Assembly: GCA_947625255.1 (NCBI GenBank)
Contig: CANQNT010000009.1
Coordinates: 1 to 64,000 of the forward strand
Source of the DNA: an uncultured Acetatifactor sp.
GTDB taxonomy: Bacteria; Bacillota; Clostridia; Lachnospirales; Lachnospiraceae
Direction: 5' to 3'
DNA: 64,000 bases
Shown here: in pieces, positions 7,707 to 17,844 of the stretch
Layout: the number at the start of each line of letters is the position of its first letter
Numbering within the stretch: the first letter of the stretch is position 1
Program-made: the position numbers and the translations under genes
The notes under the pieces: model-generated
Seen by the model: the letters and a program-made list of their open reading frames with translations, nothing else
Databases searched by the model: none
Told to the model about the DNA's origin: nothing

Positions 7707-10577
7707 ATGTGGGTAAAAAAACGGAAGAAACAATTTATCTCAATAGGCTTGAGCATGGCTCTGATACTGGGGCTTCTGGCGGCCGACCTGCCGACGGTTA
7801 TGGCGGGTTCGGAAGAAGAGACGTCCTACTCTTCGGTAGGGGGCGCCGGCTCCTATGAAGAATATTTACAGCAATATGAGGGAACAGCCCTGGCGGAGGA
7901 GAGTGAGACCGTGGAAGGCACTTTCCTGAAAGAAGGGGACGGGGCGGAATGGTATGGGGTCCAGGAAGATGGGAATCCGACCATTCTGTTTCAGGAGGGA
8001 ACCCCCTATGCCGAATATTCCGTCGATGTGGAGCAGGCAGGCCTTTATTACATAACCGTAAAGTACGCCCAGACCGAGAACAGCAGCCGGGCCATTGCCA
8101 TAGGGCTGATGGTAAACGGGGCGTATCCTTTTTCGGAGGCGGCGGAGATCTCCCTTCCCAGGATCTATCAGGATGCAAGCGGTATCCGGACGGACAGCAT
8201 CGGGAATGAGGTGGCTCCTCAACAGACACAGGTGCTGGAAACCCAGTCCCATGTGCTTTTGAATACCAGCGGCTATTATGAAGGAAATTACAGCTTTTAT
8301 CTGGAAAACGGCGAGAACACCATCCGCATAGTCGGCAACGGCACGGAATTCTATCTGATGGGGATTCAGATCGCCGCCGTGACCCGGGAGGCAACCTATG
8401 AGGAGTACCTGAAGGGCGCCTCGGGGGCGGATACCACCGGGATCTTTTTAAAGATTCAGGGAGAAAGCGCGGCTTATAAATCAGCCTCGGTGCTGTATCC
8501 CAATTATGACAGAGTGAACCTGGCCACGGAGGATTCCGCGGACGAGCTGAACAATCCCAAATACATCCGCATCAATACGGTGGGCGGGAACCTTTGGAAT
8601 ACTGCCGGACAGTGGATTTCCTGGAAGGTGGATGTCCCGGAGAGCGGATATTATAACCTGGGCTGCAAGTTCCGCCAGAATTTCCTGGACGGGCTGTTTA
8701 CCAGCAGGGCGGTTTTCATAGACGGAGAGATTCCTTTTACGGAACTGTCCGAGGTGCGTTTCGTATATGATGATGAATGGCAGACCGCTTCCTTTGGGGA
8801 TCAGGAGGGCAATCCCTACCGGGTCTATCTGGAAAAAGGCAGCCATGAGATCCGGCTGATGTGTACCATGGGAGTATTTGCGGATACTCTTCGGAATGTA
8901 AATAACTGTATTTATGACATCAACAATCTTTACAGGCAGATCATTATGATCACCAGCACCAATCCCGATACCTATACGGATTATTTCCTGACGGACAGGA
9001 TTCCCAACCTGATGGAAACCATGACAAGCTGCCGGGATCTGCTGGAGCAGGAGATCAGCAATATCGTGGCCCTGACCGGGGAACACGGCAGCAAGACGGC
9101 TGTGCTGGAAACCTTAAAGGTGCAGCTGGATACCTTCCTGGAGGATGCGGATGAAATCCCCAACCGTCTATCCAGCTTTAAGGACAATATCAGCGCCGTG
9201 GGTTCCTGGCTTGTGGACATTCAGTCCCAGGGGCTTTTGATCGATTATCTGTATCTGAAATCTCCTGATGTGGAAGATCCGGAGCCCAGCGCAGGGATTT
9301 TCCAGAATATGTGGTATTCTGTCAGACGATTTTTTGCCTCCTTTGATGACGCTTCCTCTTCTGTAGGGGTAACGGAAGAGGAAGGGAATCATCGCGTAAC
9401 CGTATGGCTGAACTCCTCGGGCACCACCAGCGCGGGTCGTGACCAGGCCCAGATCATTAAGGATTTGATCGATGAGAGCTTTACGCCCCAGACAGGGATC
9501 GTGGTGGATTTGCAGCTGGTACAGGGTTCCCTGATCGAGGCTACCCTGGCGGGCATGGGTCCCGATGTGGCGCTGATGATCGCGGAGGATCAGCCGGTCA
9601 ATTTCGCCATCAGGGGCGCACTTCAGGATCTGACGGCCTTTGACGATTATGAAGAGGTGCTGGATCGGTTCTATGATTCCTCGGTGACGCCTTTCTGGTA
9701 TGAAGGAGGACTGTACGCCCTTCCGGATACCCAGGTGTTCAATATGCTGTTCTATCGGACAGATGTGTTTGAAGAATTGGGAATCGAGGCCCCGGCCACC
9801 TGGGAGGAATTCTACAGCATTTTGCCCATCATCCAGAGAAATAATCTCCAGGTGACGGTACAGGATATTTTCCCGGCCCTGCTCTTACAGAACGGCGGTT
9901 CTTACTACAATGAGGAAGGGACAAGCTCCCTGCTGGATTCCCAGATCGCCATTGACGCCATGACTACCTATACGGATCTGTATGTGAAGTATGGTTTTGA
10001 AGTGAAAACGGATTTCTATTCCAGGTTCCGTTCCGGGGAACTGGTGATGTCCATCCAACCGTATAATATGTACAACCAGCTGATGGTAGCGGCCCCTGAA
10101 ATCAACGGGTTGTGGGCTATGTCTCCCATCCCGGGGGTACTGAAAGAAGATAGAAGCCTGGATAATTCCCAGAACGCCACCGTGACGGGCAGCGTCATGC
10201 TGGATTCTTGTAAGGATAAGGAAGCCGCCTGGGAATTCATGAAGTGGTGGAGCGAGGATGAGACCAAGGCCCGGTATGCGGTATCCCTGGAAGGGATGCT
10301 GGGGGCCAGCGCCAGGTTTACTCCTGCCAATATCGAAACCCTCGCCATGCTGCCCTGGTCCGACAGCGAGCTGCAGACCCTGGGAGCTGCCTGGGAAAAT
10401 GTTATCGGTATCCCGCAGTTGCCCGGAAGCTACTATACTTCCAGAGGCCTGTCCAATGCTTTCCGAAGCATTGTCTATAATGATGATTTCCCCAGATACG
10501 CCATGCGTCTGCAGACGAAGTACATCAATGAAGAAATCACCAGAAAGCGCAATGAGTTCGGTCTGAGTACACAATAA
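7707..10577 (+). CDS. Large sugar ABC solute-binding protein with N-terminal binding domains
   Basis: At 956 residues this is about twice the length of a usual CUT1 binding protein. It starts with a Sec signal peptide (hydrophobic LSMALILGLLAADLPTVMA) without a lipobox cysteine. Residues about 50-250 and 260-420 look like two beta-sandwich carbohydrate-binding domains (AEYSVDVEQAGLYYITVKYA; ISWKVDVPESGYYNLGCKF). A helical linker of about 100 residues follows. The last 400 residues are a MalE-like binding domain (GPDVALMIAEDQ, MLFYRTDVFEELGIEAPATW). Two permease genes follow with 14- and 21-bp gaps, so it should deliver oligosaccharides to them. How it stays at the cell surface without a lipid anchor is unclear; an uncleaved signal anchor is one option. 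Confidence 0.85.
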   Translation: MWVKKRKKQFISIGLSMALILGLLAADLPTVMAGSEEETSYSSVGGAGSYEEYLQQYEGTALAEESETVEGTFLKEGDGAEWYGVQEDGNPTILFQEGTPYAEYSVDVEQAGLYYITVKYAQTENSSRAIAIGLMVNGAYPFSEAAEISLPRIYQDASGIRTDSIGNEVAPQQTQVLETQSHVLLNTSGYYEGNYSFYLENGENTIRIVGNGTEFYLMGIQIAAVTREATYEEYLKGASGADTTGIFLKIQGESAAYKSASVLYPNYDRVNLATEDSADELNNPKYIRINTVGGNLWNTAGQWISWKVDVPESGYYNLGCKFRQNFLDGLFTSRAVFIDGEIPFTELSEVRFVYDDEWQTASFGDQEGNPYRVYLEKGSHEIRLMCTMGVFADTLRNVNNCIYDINNLYRQIIMITSTNPDTYTDYFLTDRIPNLMETMTSCRDLLEQEISNIVALTGEHGSKTAVLETLKVQLDTFLEDADEIPNRLSSFKDNISAVGSWLVDIQSQGLLIDYLYLKSPDVEDPEPSAGIFQNMWYSVRRFFASFDDASSSVGVTEEEGNHRVTVWLNSSGTTSAGRDQAQIIKDLIDESFTPQTGIVVDLQLVQGSLIEATLAGMGPDVALMIAEDQPVNFAIRGALQDLTAFDDYEEVLDRFYDSSVTPFWYEGGLYALPDTQVFNMLFYRTDVFEELGIEAPATWEEFYSILPIIQRNNLQVTVQDIFPALLLQNGGSYYNEEGTSSLLDSQIAIDAMTTYTDLYVKYGFEVKTDFYSRFRSGELVMSIQPYNMYNQLMVAAPEINGLWAMSPIPGVLKEDRSLDNSQNATVTGSVMLDSCKDKEAAWEFMKWWSEDETKARYAVSLEGMLGASARFTPANIETLAMLPWSDSELQTLGAAWENVIGIPQLPGSYYTSRGLSNAFRSIVYNDDFPRYAMRLQTKYINEEITRKRNEFGLSTQ

Positions 10578-10591
10578 AGGGGGAGACGGAT

Positions 10592-11551
10592 ATGAAAGAA
10601 CAGTTATACTCCATATGGCGGATATTTTTCCCGAAGCGGGTGAAGAGTACCTTGACCCTTTGGCAGCAGATCAAGAGGAGCAAAAGCAGTTATCTGCTTC
10701 TCGCACCGTACTTTATCCTGTTTACCATCTTTACCATTATCCCGGTGTTCGCTGCCATCGGTTTGAGCTTTACCTATTTTAATATGCTGAATGTGCCGGA
10801 ATTTATCGGACTCTCCAATTACAAGGCCCTGTTTTTGAATGACGAGATCTTCCTGCTGGCGATTAAGAATACCATCGTCTTTGCGGTGATCACGGGACCC
10901 ATCGGATATTTCCTGTGTTTCATCCTTGCCTGGTTCATCAATGACCTGCCAAAGCCTGTGCGCACCTTTATGACCCTGGTTTTCTATGCGCCCAGTCTTT
11001 CGGGGAATATGTACATGATCTGGCAGTATATTTTCTCAGACGATCAGTATGGATTGGTAAACTCTTTCCTGATGACCTTTGCGAATATCGGCATCATAGA
11101 CGATCCCATCAAGTGGTTTACGGATGAAAAGTATGTGATGACGGCACTGATCATCGTCCAGTTCTGGCTGAGTTTGGGTGCGGGTTTCCTGGCCTTTATG
11201 GCGGGCTTTAAGGTGGTGGATAAAACCCTGTATGAGGCCGGCGCCATCGACGGGGTGAAGAACCGTTTCCAGGAGCTGATCTATCTGACCCTGCCCCAGA
11301 TGAAGCAGCAGCTGCTGTTCGGCGCGGTCATGCAGATATCCTCCTCCTTTGCGGTAGGGCAGATATCCATTTCCCTGGCAGGCTTCCCCAGCACCAACTA
11401 CGCGGCCCATACGATCATGACCCATATCTATGATTACGGGAATGTCAGATATGACATGGGTTATGCCTGCGCCGTGGCCACCATCCTTCTTTTGGTGATG
11501 CTGCTGGTCAATAAAGTGATTCAATCGGTTCTTGTAGAGAAAAATTATTAA
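10592..11551 (+). CDS. CUT1 sugar ABC permease, MalF/UgpA type
   Basis: This 319-residue inner-membrane protein has about six hydrophobic segments and the EAA loop EAGAIDGVKNRFQELIYLTLP, which docks the ATPase. It is the first permease subunit of the importer whose binding protein lies just upstream. The start is supported by GGGGGAG about 8 bases upstream. No ATPase gene is present in the locus; CUT1 systems of Firmicutes commonly share an MsmK-like ATPase encoded elsewhere. Confidence 0.92.
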   Translation: MKEQLYSIWRIFFPKRVKSTLTLWQQIKRSKSSYLLLAPYFILFTIFTIIPVFAAIGLSFTYFNMLNVPEFIGLSNYKALFLNDEIFLLAIKNTIVFAVITGPIGYFLCFILAWFINDLPKPVRTFMTLVFYAPSLSGNMYMIWQYIFSDDQYGLVNSFLMTFANIGIIDDPIKWFTDEKYVMTALIIVQFWLSLGAGFLAFMAGFKVVDKTLYEAGAIDGVKNRFQELIYLTLPQMKQQLLFGAVMQISSSFAVGQISISLAGFPSTNYAAHTIMTHIYDYGNVRYDMGYACAVATILLLVMLLVNKVIQSVLVEKNY

Positions 11552-11572
11552 GGAAGGGAGGGCAGAAACAAC

Positions 11573-12475
11573 ATGAAGAGTACGGTGAAAAATCCTAAGC
11601 TGTCGCTTGTCGATTGGTGGAAATATAGAAAAAAGAAAGATTTAAACCGTTCCAAGGGAGGCAATTTCCTGGTATTCTTGATGCTTTTATTATTGGGTTC
11701 CTTTATGGCGCTTCCTGTCGTTTATTCCATTGTTCAGGCCTTTAAACCCATGGAAGAAATCTTTATCTTTCCTCCCAGGTTTACCGTTCAGAACCCGACA
11801 GTGAAGAATTTCAAATTAATTGGTCAACTGGCGGGAAGCCTTTGGGTGCCCTTTTCCAGATACCTGTTCAATAGTGTGTTCGTAAGCTTTGCGGGAACTC
11901 TGGGAAATGTATTGATCTCTTCCATGGCGGCTTATCCCCTGGCAAAGCATGATTTCGTGGGAAAAAAGGTTTTGTTTAAATTGGTTACGCTTTCGCTTCT
12001 TTTCACTGGAGGTGTGATTGAACTTCCGCGATATATTGTAATGACCAAGCTTCATATTATCAATACCTATTGGGCGTTGATCCTGCCCACAATCGCTTCT
12101 TCCATGGGTTTGTTCCTGATGAAGCAGTTTATGGAACAACTTAATAATTCCCTTTTGGAAGCAGCCAGAATTGACGGGATGAATGAATTTCAGATTTTTA
12201 TCAGGATCGTAATGCCCCTTGTAAAGCCAGCCTGGCTGACCCAGATTATTTTCGCCTTCCAGGGCGTGTGGAGCATGACAGGCGGGAACTATATTTACAG
12301 GGAAGATTTGAAACTTTTCCCTACGGCTCTTTCCCAGATCCAGTCCGGTGGAATTGCCCGGGCAGGGGTGGCTGCCGCGGCTTCCCTGGTAATGCTGATA
12401 CCGCCGGTTATTATGTTCCTGATCACACAGAGCAGTATTATGGAAACCATGGCACATGCCGGTATTAAGGAATAA
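11573..12475 (+). CDS. CUT1 sugar ABC permease, MalG/UgpE type
   Basis: This 300-residue membrane protein carries the EAA motif EAARIDGMNEFQIFIRIVMP and the C-terminal hydrophobic segments typical of the second permease subunit. It pairs with the permease ending at 11551. A GGGAGG ribosome site precedes the start. The next gene begins 13 bp downstream with its own AAGGAGG, so the operon continues. Confidence 0.92.
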   Translation: MKSTVKNPKLSLVDWWKYRKKKDLNRSKGGNFLVFLMLLLLGSFMALPVVYSIVQAFKPMEEIFIFPPRFTVQNPTVKNFKLIGQLAGSLWVPFSRYLFNSVFVSFAGTLGNVLISSMAAYPLAKHDFVGKKVLFKLVTLSLLFTGGVIELPRYIVMTKLHIINTYWALILPTIASSMGLFLMKQFMEQLNNSLLEAARIDGMNEFQIFIRIVMPLVKPAWLTQIIFAFQGVWSMTGGNYIYREDLKLFPTALSQIQSGGIARAGVAAAASLVMLIPPVIMFLITQSSIMETMAHAGIKE

Positions 12476-12488
12476 GGAGGATGAGAGG

Positions 12489-14582
12489 ATGAAAAAAGTA
12501 ATAACCTTATTCTTAACAGTCTGCATCGCTTTGGCCGTACCGTCCATCACGGCGAAGGCAGATTACCGGTATAATGAAAACGGCGGGAATTCCGCAGCCC
12601 AGTCGGCTTATGCCGCGGTTAAAAATTATAATGGAAGACAGCTGGAAATCGGGGATTTTACCCATCCTTCGGATCTGTATGTCTATCGGGACCGCTTGAT
12701 TTTCCTGTTGGATAATGGCAGCAACAGGGTGGTGGTCTTAAATGAGGATTTCGCGGTGGAAAAGGTGCTGGATCACTTCACTTACGAAGGGGAGGCGTTG
12801 GATATCAGCGGAGCCAAGGGAATTTATGTATCTGATGAGGGGTTCCTTTATCTGGCAGATACCCAGAATAGCCGCGTGATTGTGGCAGACCAGGATGGAA
12901 AGGTGCAGAGGGTAATAGGACGGCCGGATTCCGTGTTATTTACGGATAGTGTTACCTTTCTTCCCAGAAATGTGCTGACGGATTCGGCAGGAACGATTTA
13001 CGTCATCAGCGAGAATTCCACCCAAGGCGCCTATATGTTGGATCAGGAAGGAAATTTCCTGGGGTTCTATGGACGGAATGAAGTGGATGTTACGGCAGAT
13101 GTCCTGTTTCAGGCAATGTTGAGGAATTTTGCCACAAAAGAGCAGCGAGCCAGGATGAGCAATTTTATTCCGGTGGAGTTTTCCAATTTTGATGTGGATC
13201 CTTCGGGGTTTATTTATACGGCAACGGCTTATTCCAGCACTCCGGAAACTGCTTCCATGATCCGGAAGCTGAATCCTTTAGGAGAGAATATCCTTTCCAA
13301 CGAATACCATACCTGGGGGGATGCCCCGGAAGGAATCTATTACCGAACGAATTATGTGGATATTGCTGCAGATGGAAATGGTTTCATTTTTGCCCTGGAT
13401 TCTTATGGCGGAAGAATTTTCATGTATGATAATACAGGTTTCCAAATTGCAATTTTCGGCGGCAGCGGTACACAGCTTGGGACCTTTCAGACGGCAACTG
13501 CCATTGATATTCTGGGGAATCAGATCCTGGTGCTGGATTCCCAGAAGAATAATATCACGGTTTTCCAGCGTACTGATTTCGGCAATCTGTTGGTAAATGG
13601 TCTGAACCTGTATAACCAGGGAAGAATGGAGGAAGCCCTTCCTTATTTCCAGGAATTGGTGAAAATGGATGCCAACTTTTTCTACGCCTATTATGCCATG
13701 GCAGAAACCTATTATGACATGGGGAACTATAAAGAGGCGGAAAAATATGCGCTTTTGTCCCAGGAATCCGGGGAAACCTATTCTAAAGCAAAGAAGATGC
13801 TTCGGAATGACTGGCTGAGAGAACACTTTGCGATGGTATTTCTCCTTGTGGTATTTGCCGCTTTTGCCATCATGGCTACGGCGAAAGTAGTTACGGTAAA
13901 GAGAAGGGAGAGATACTGGACTGCGGTAAAGAACGGAGAACGCCAGATGGATGGTTTTTACGGGAAGATGGCGAAATGGAAATATCCTTTCTATATTTTG
14001 AGACATCCTGTAGACGGCTATCAAGAAATGAAAAACAATAAAAAGTACTCCCTTACTGCAGCAAATCTCATTTTGCTCGCTTGGGTTTTGTTGTCTATCC
14101 TGAACTGGGGCTACATTGATTATGATTTTAAAAGTCGTTTTACGGATGTATCCTTGTTCCAGGTGTTGTTGACTACCATTTTAATCTTTGCATTGGTGGT
14201 TGTCGTGAATTGGTGTTTCTGTACCCTGATGGATGGGAAAGGCCGTCTGCCTGAAATTTGGTGCTGCTGCGCATATGCGCTGCTCCCCTACGTTATGTGC
14301 GGTTATCTTCGGCTGTTGTTATCCTATCTGATGGTATATGATGAGGCGGTTTTTTTAACATACCTGGTAATGCTGTCAGCGGTCTGGAGCTTCCTGCTTT
14401 TCCTTCTGGGTCTGAGCATTCTGCATGAGTACAGTCTTTCCAAAACCATTGCTTCTTTTGGATTGACAGTGTTTGGGGTATTGATCGTGGTGTTTTTCAT
14501 TGTCTTGATCTCAGGTCTGGTGGTGCAGATTTATAGTTTCTTTATGACAGTTTACAGTGAGATCAGATATCGAATGCTTTAA
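12489..14582 (+). CDS. Secreted-side NHL propeller / TPR / Yip1 membrane protein
   Basis: The 697-residue product begins with a signal peptide (VITLFLTVCIALAVPSITAKA). Residues about 45-370 form repeated NHL-like propeller blades (DLYVYRDRLIFLLDNGSNRVVVL; GIYVSDEGFLYLADTQNSRVIV). A TPR pair follows (EEALPYFQELVKMDANFFYAYYAMAE). After one transmembrane helix near 455, a Yip1-type domain with several helices fills the C-terminus. The ATG at 12489 is chosen over the longer ORF because AAGGAGG lies just upstream of it. It sits between two transporter modules and is probably in the same operon. A sensory or scaffold role at the membrane is inference; no function is established. Confidence 0.75.
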   Translation: MKKVITLFLTVCIALAVPSITAKADYRYNENGGNSAAQSAYAAVKNYNGRQLEIGDFTHPSDLYVYRDRLIFLLDNGSNRVVVLNEDFAVEKVLDHFTYEGEALDISGAKGIYVSDEGFLYLADTQNSRVIVADQDGKVQRVIGRPDSVLFTDSVTFLPRNVLTDSAGTIYVISENSTQGAYMLDQEGNFLGFYGRNEVDVTADVLFQAMLRNFATKEQRARMSNFIPVEFSNFDVDPSGFIYTATAYSSTPETASMIRKLNPLGENILSNEYHTWGDAPEGIYYRTNYVDIAADGNGFIFALDSYGGRIFMYDNTGFQIAIFGGSGTQLGTFQTATAIDILGNQILVLDSQKNNITVFQRTDFGNLLVNGLNLYNQGRMEEALPYFQELVKMDANFFYAYYAMAETYYDMGNYKEAEKYALLSQESGETYSKAKKMLRNDWLREHFAMVFLLVVFAAFAIMATAKVVTVKRRERYWTAVKNGERQMDGFYGKMAKWKYPFYILRHPVDGYQEMKNNKKYSLTAANLILLAWVLLSILNWGYIDYDFKSRFTDVSLFQVLLTTILIFALVVVVNWCFCTLMDGKGRLPEIWCCCAYALLPYVMCGYLRLLLSYLMVYDEAVFLTYLVMLSAVWSFLLFLLGLSILHEYSLSKTIASFGLTVFGVLIVVFFIVLISGLVVQIYSFFMTVYSEIRYRML

Positions 14583-14624
14583 ACGTCTCTATTGGAGAGA
14601 AGGCGTAGAAGGGTAGGAACCGAT

Positions 14625-16919
14625 ATGAAGAGAAGAAGAAAAGAAATCATATGCTTGGGATTGATTCTGGGGCTGCTTTTTAGCGCGCTAAGCATGGATT
14701 GTGTGTCTGCGGAGGACGGGGAAGGCACCCCTAAGGAAGCCGTGCAACAGACGGCGAAAGGGTTTGAAAAGCCTTCAGATTCTTATTATTCCATGAAGGT
14801 AGCCGAAAATGCGGATTTTGAATTGATGGCCAATGAAAACGGGACTGTTGCGGTGTTGGATAAAAGAAACGGGCAGCTTTATGAATCCAATCCGCGTGAG
14901 GAAGATCCTATTGCAGCAGGGATCAATAAGACAAATCTTCAAAGCCAGTTTTATTTTACTTATACGGATACTGCCGGAAATGTAACTACGAAAAACAGCC
15001 AGACGGAGTGCGTAAACAAAGGGTGGCTGACCTATAGTCAAATAGAGAATGGGATTCGGTTTACCTATGATCTGCAGGGCGCCGGCCTTGAAATTCCCAT
15101 AGAATATCGGCTGGAGGAGGACGGGCTGACTGCCAGCATTGTGGTAAAGGATCTTGTAGAAGGAAAGGAAGACCTGGCATTCTATCTTACGGATATTTCC
15201 CTGCTCCCTTTTCTGGGATCCGCAGGAACCCAGGAGGATGGCTACCTGGTGGTGCCGGATGGATCCGGGGCACTGATTTATTTTAACAATGACAAGTCGG
15301 TATATGGGGCTTATTCGCAGCAGATTTATGGCAGAGACAGTGCCCTGATTACAGAAAAATTATCTGCGGACAGTGAAGTGGCGAGACTCCCTGTCTTTGG
15401 ATTGAAAAAAAAGGATTTCGGTTTTCTGGCAGTCATCACACAAGGGGATACCAATGCGACGGTCAATGCCATGACCAGCGGAACTCTCAACAGCCAGAAT
15501 AATGCTTATGTGTCTTTCCGGTACCGGCCTTTTACGAAGACCACTTTTTTACAGGGAAATCTGTATGCCACCGGCGGCAATGGGGGCAGCTCCGCAGTCA
15601 ATCTGACCCTTTCACCGGTCATTCCGAGGGTAGAGGCATTTTCTGTGAAATATCTGTTCCTGGATAAGAAAGATTTAAGCTATGTGGATATGGCAGAGGC
15701 TTATCGGAATTATCTTGCGGAGACCTGCGGCTTGACCGACAGCGTTGAAACGGGAAGTTCTCCTTTCTATTTAAATTTTCTTGGGGGACTTAGGGTGGAA
15801 AAATACGTTTTGGGGATCAAAAGCAGTGTGTTGGAGCCCCTTACCACTTACAAACAGGCGGAAACCATCCTGGAACATCTGAAGGATCTGGGGATAGATG
15901 AATTGGTCGTAAAATACACCGGATGGCAAAAAGATGGGATGGAGTCCCGGATTCCATCGAAGGTTCAGTATGAAAGCCGGTTAGGGGGGAAGAAGGGCTT
16001 TGCTGAACTGATGGATTATGCAAAGGACAATGGGATCCGCCTGTTTCTGGATTTTGACTTCGTGAATCTTTACCGAAGCGGAAATGGGATTTCCAGTTAT
16101 TCGGATGCCGCCCAGACGGTGGGCTCTACTCCGGCTTACCAATATACCTATGATTATAATCTTTTGATCAAAAAGGATCAGGGACGTTGGAAAATTCTGG
16201 CTCCTGCAAAAATGACGGAGGCGGTAACCGCCCTGTTGGATCGAAAGGATGATTTTTGTGGGGCGCAGTTAGCCCTGTCCACTTTGGGGAATAGCATTTA
16301 TTCTGATTTCACTCATAAGACCGACGGGATTGACCGATCGGATGTGAAGAAAATCTGGGAAGAATTATTCCGGCTGGGGGATGAAGGGTTTGATTGTGTC
16401 ATGGTAGATAATGGAAATGCCTATACCTTCCCTTATGTCAGTCATATCTATAACGTTCCCCTGAATGCTTCCGGGTATGACATTGAGGATGAAGAGATTC
16501 CTTTCTACCAGATCGTGCTACATGGACTGATTTCCTATTCCACAGAACCTTTGAACTTAAATGCCATGCCGGAAAAATTGGTTCTGAAAGCAGTGGAAAC
16601 CGGAAGCAGCCTTTCTGCCTGTCTGATGTATGCAGATAACGAGACTTTGGTGGATACTAAGTATAATCAGATTTTCAGTGGAAATTATGAGACGTGGCTT
16701 GATACCCTTTCCAGGGATTATGCCAGGACAAAAGATTTTCTACGCCAGGTGTCGCAAGCCCGGATCACGGGGCATGAAAAGCTGATGGAGGATGTCTATC
16801 GGTCTACTTTTTCTAATGGGACAGTGGTTATTGTGAATTATAGGAACAAGGCTGTAGAAGTGGACGGGATTCAGATTCCTGCCATGGATTTTGTATCCGA
16901 GGAAGGAGGGATGCAGTGA
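14625..16919 (+). CDS. DUF5696 family exported protein
   Basis: The 764-residue protein has a positively charged N-terminus and a signal peptide (ICLGLILGLLFSALSMDCVSAE). The body resembles DUF5696 proteins, which are repeatedly found beside CUT1 transporters in Firmicutes. Within it, YLVVPDGSGALIYFNN and later ELVVKYTGWQKDGMES and LFLDFDFVNLY suggest a sandwich domain followed by a TIM-barrel-like region, as in glycosidases; no catalytic residues can be assigned. The ATG at 14625 is preferred to the upstream TTG because GGGTAGGA lies at the right distance. Its stop overlaps the next start (TGATG), indicating coupling to the following permease. Confidence 0.75.
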   Translation: MKRRRKEIICLGLILGLLFSALSMDCVSAEDGEGTPKEAVQQTAKGFEKPSDSYYSMKVAENADFELMANENGTVAVLDKRNGQLYESNPREEDPIAAGINKTNLQSQFYFTYTDTAGNVTTKNSQTECVNKGWLTYSQIENGIRFTYDLQGAGLEIPIEYRLEEDGLTASIVVKDLVEGKEDLAFYLTDISLLPFLGSAGTQEDGYLVVPDGSGALIYFNNDKSVYGAYSQQIYGRDSALITEKLSADSEVARLPVFGLKKKDFGFLAVITQGDTNATVNAMTSGTLNSQNNAYVSFRYRPFTKTTFLQGNLYATGGNGGSSAVNLTLSPVIPRVEAFSVKYLFLDKKDLSYVDMAEAYRNYLAETCGLTDSVETGSSPFYLNFLGGLRVEKYVLGIKSSVLEPLTTYKQAETILEHLKDLGIDELVVKYTGWQKDGMESRIPSKVQYESRLGGKKGFAELMDYAKDNGIRLFLDFDFVNLYRSGNGISSYSDAAQTVGSTPAYQYTYDYNLLIKKDQGRWKILAPAKMTEAVTALLDRKDDFCGAQLALSTLGNSIYSDFTHKTDGIDRSDVKKIWEELFRLGDEGFDCVMVDNGNAYTFPYVSHIYNVPLNASGYDIEDEEIPFYQIVLHGLISYSTEPLNLNAMPEKLVLKAVETGSSLSACLMYADNETLVDTKYNQIFSGNYETWLDTLSRDYARTKDFLRQVSQARITGHEKLMEDVYRSTFSNGTVVIVNYRNKAVEVDGIQIPAMDFVSEEGGMQ

Positions 16920-17833
16920 TGGCGAAGACCTCTGAGAATAGAAAGAAAGGAAAAAACAGGCTGCGCAGGAAGGAAGCTATGTATGGATATTTGTTTACGC
17001 TTCCCTGGCTCATTGGCTTTTTGGCATTGTTTCTGCGCCCTTTGATTACTTCCCTGAAATTTGCTTTCAGCAACGTGGCCTTTACCCCTGATGGAGTAAA
17101 GACAACCTTTGTGGGCTGGGAGAATTTTATCAGCCCTTTCCGGGATAACATTCATTTTATGTCCCAGTATTTTGTACCCGGGGTATCGAGTTTTTGGTAT
17201 GAAGCATCGCTGGTCTGTATTTTCAGCTTGTTTATTGCAATTTTGCTGAATCAGAAGTTTCGGGGAAGAACCTTTGCCAGAGCCATGTTTTTCCTGCCGG
17301 TGATTATTGCCAGCGGCGTTGTGATCCAGGTTCTTCGGTACAATGGCCTGGACACGGATTTGGAAACGGAAAACAGCTTTGTGTTCAGCAGTGATGGTTT
17401 AGCGATTTTGCTCCGTTCCATTGGCTTTCCGGAAAAAATACGCACGGTTTTTGAACAGATTTCGAATCGTATTTTTGATATCGTGTGGATGTCCGGTATC
17501 CAGATCATTCTCTATTTGTCCGGTCTGCAGAGTATTCCCCAGTCCGAATATGAGGCTGCACAGATCGAAGGAGCGACAGCCTGGGAATGCTTCTGGAAGA
17601 TCACCTGGGTGAGAGTCTCCCCCATGACTCTGGTGGTAGTGATCTATTCCATCATTGATTCCTTCACCAATGTGTCCAATATCCTGATCCAGTGGACTTA
17701 TGAGAAATATGTGAACAACGACCTGGGGGTAAGCTCTGCTATGGGATGGCTTCTGTGTTCTATCGCTTTTGTGGTGTTGATCGTGGCAGGCGGTCTGATA
17801 TCGAGACATGTATTTTATGTCAATGAGGATTAG
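16919..17833 (+). CDS. CUT1 sugar ABC permease, MalF type (second system)
   Basis: This membrane protein of about 304 residues has six predicted helices and the EAA loop EAAQIEGATAWECFWKITW, with Glu in place of the common Asp of IDGA. It has a longer periplasm-side loop around residues 55-90 and 140-180 than the first system. The start ATG at 16919 shares a base with the preceding stop and has GGAGGG upstream. It works with the permease at 17845 and the binding protein at 18926. Confidence 0.9.
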   Translation: MAKTSENRKKGKNRLRRKEAMYGYLFTLPWLIGFLALFLRPLITSLKFAFSNVAFTPDGVKTTFVGWENFISPFRDNIHFMSQYFVPGVSSFWYEASLVCIFSLFIAILLNQKFRGRTFARAMFFLPVIIASGVVIQVLRYNGLDTDLETENSFVFSSDGLAILLRSIGFPEKIRTVFEQISNRIFDIVWMSGIQIILYLSGLQSIPQSEYEAAQIEGATAWECFWKITWVRVSPMTLVVVIYSIIDSFTNVSNILIQWTYEKYVNNDLGVSSAMGWLLCSIAFVVLIVAGGLISRHVFYVNED

Positions 17834-17844
17834 AGGAGAGTGAT

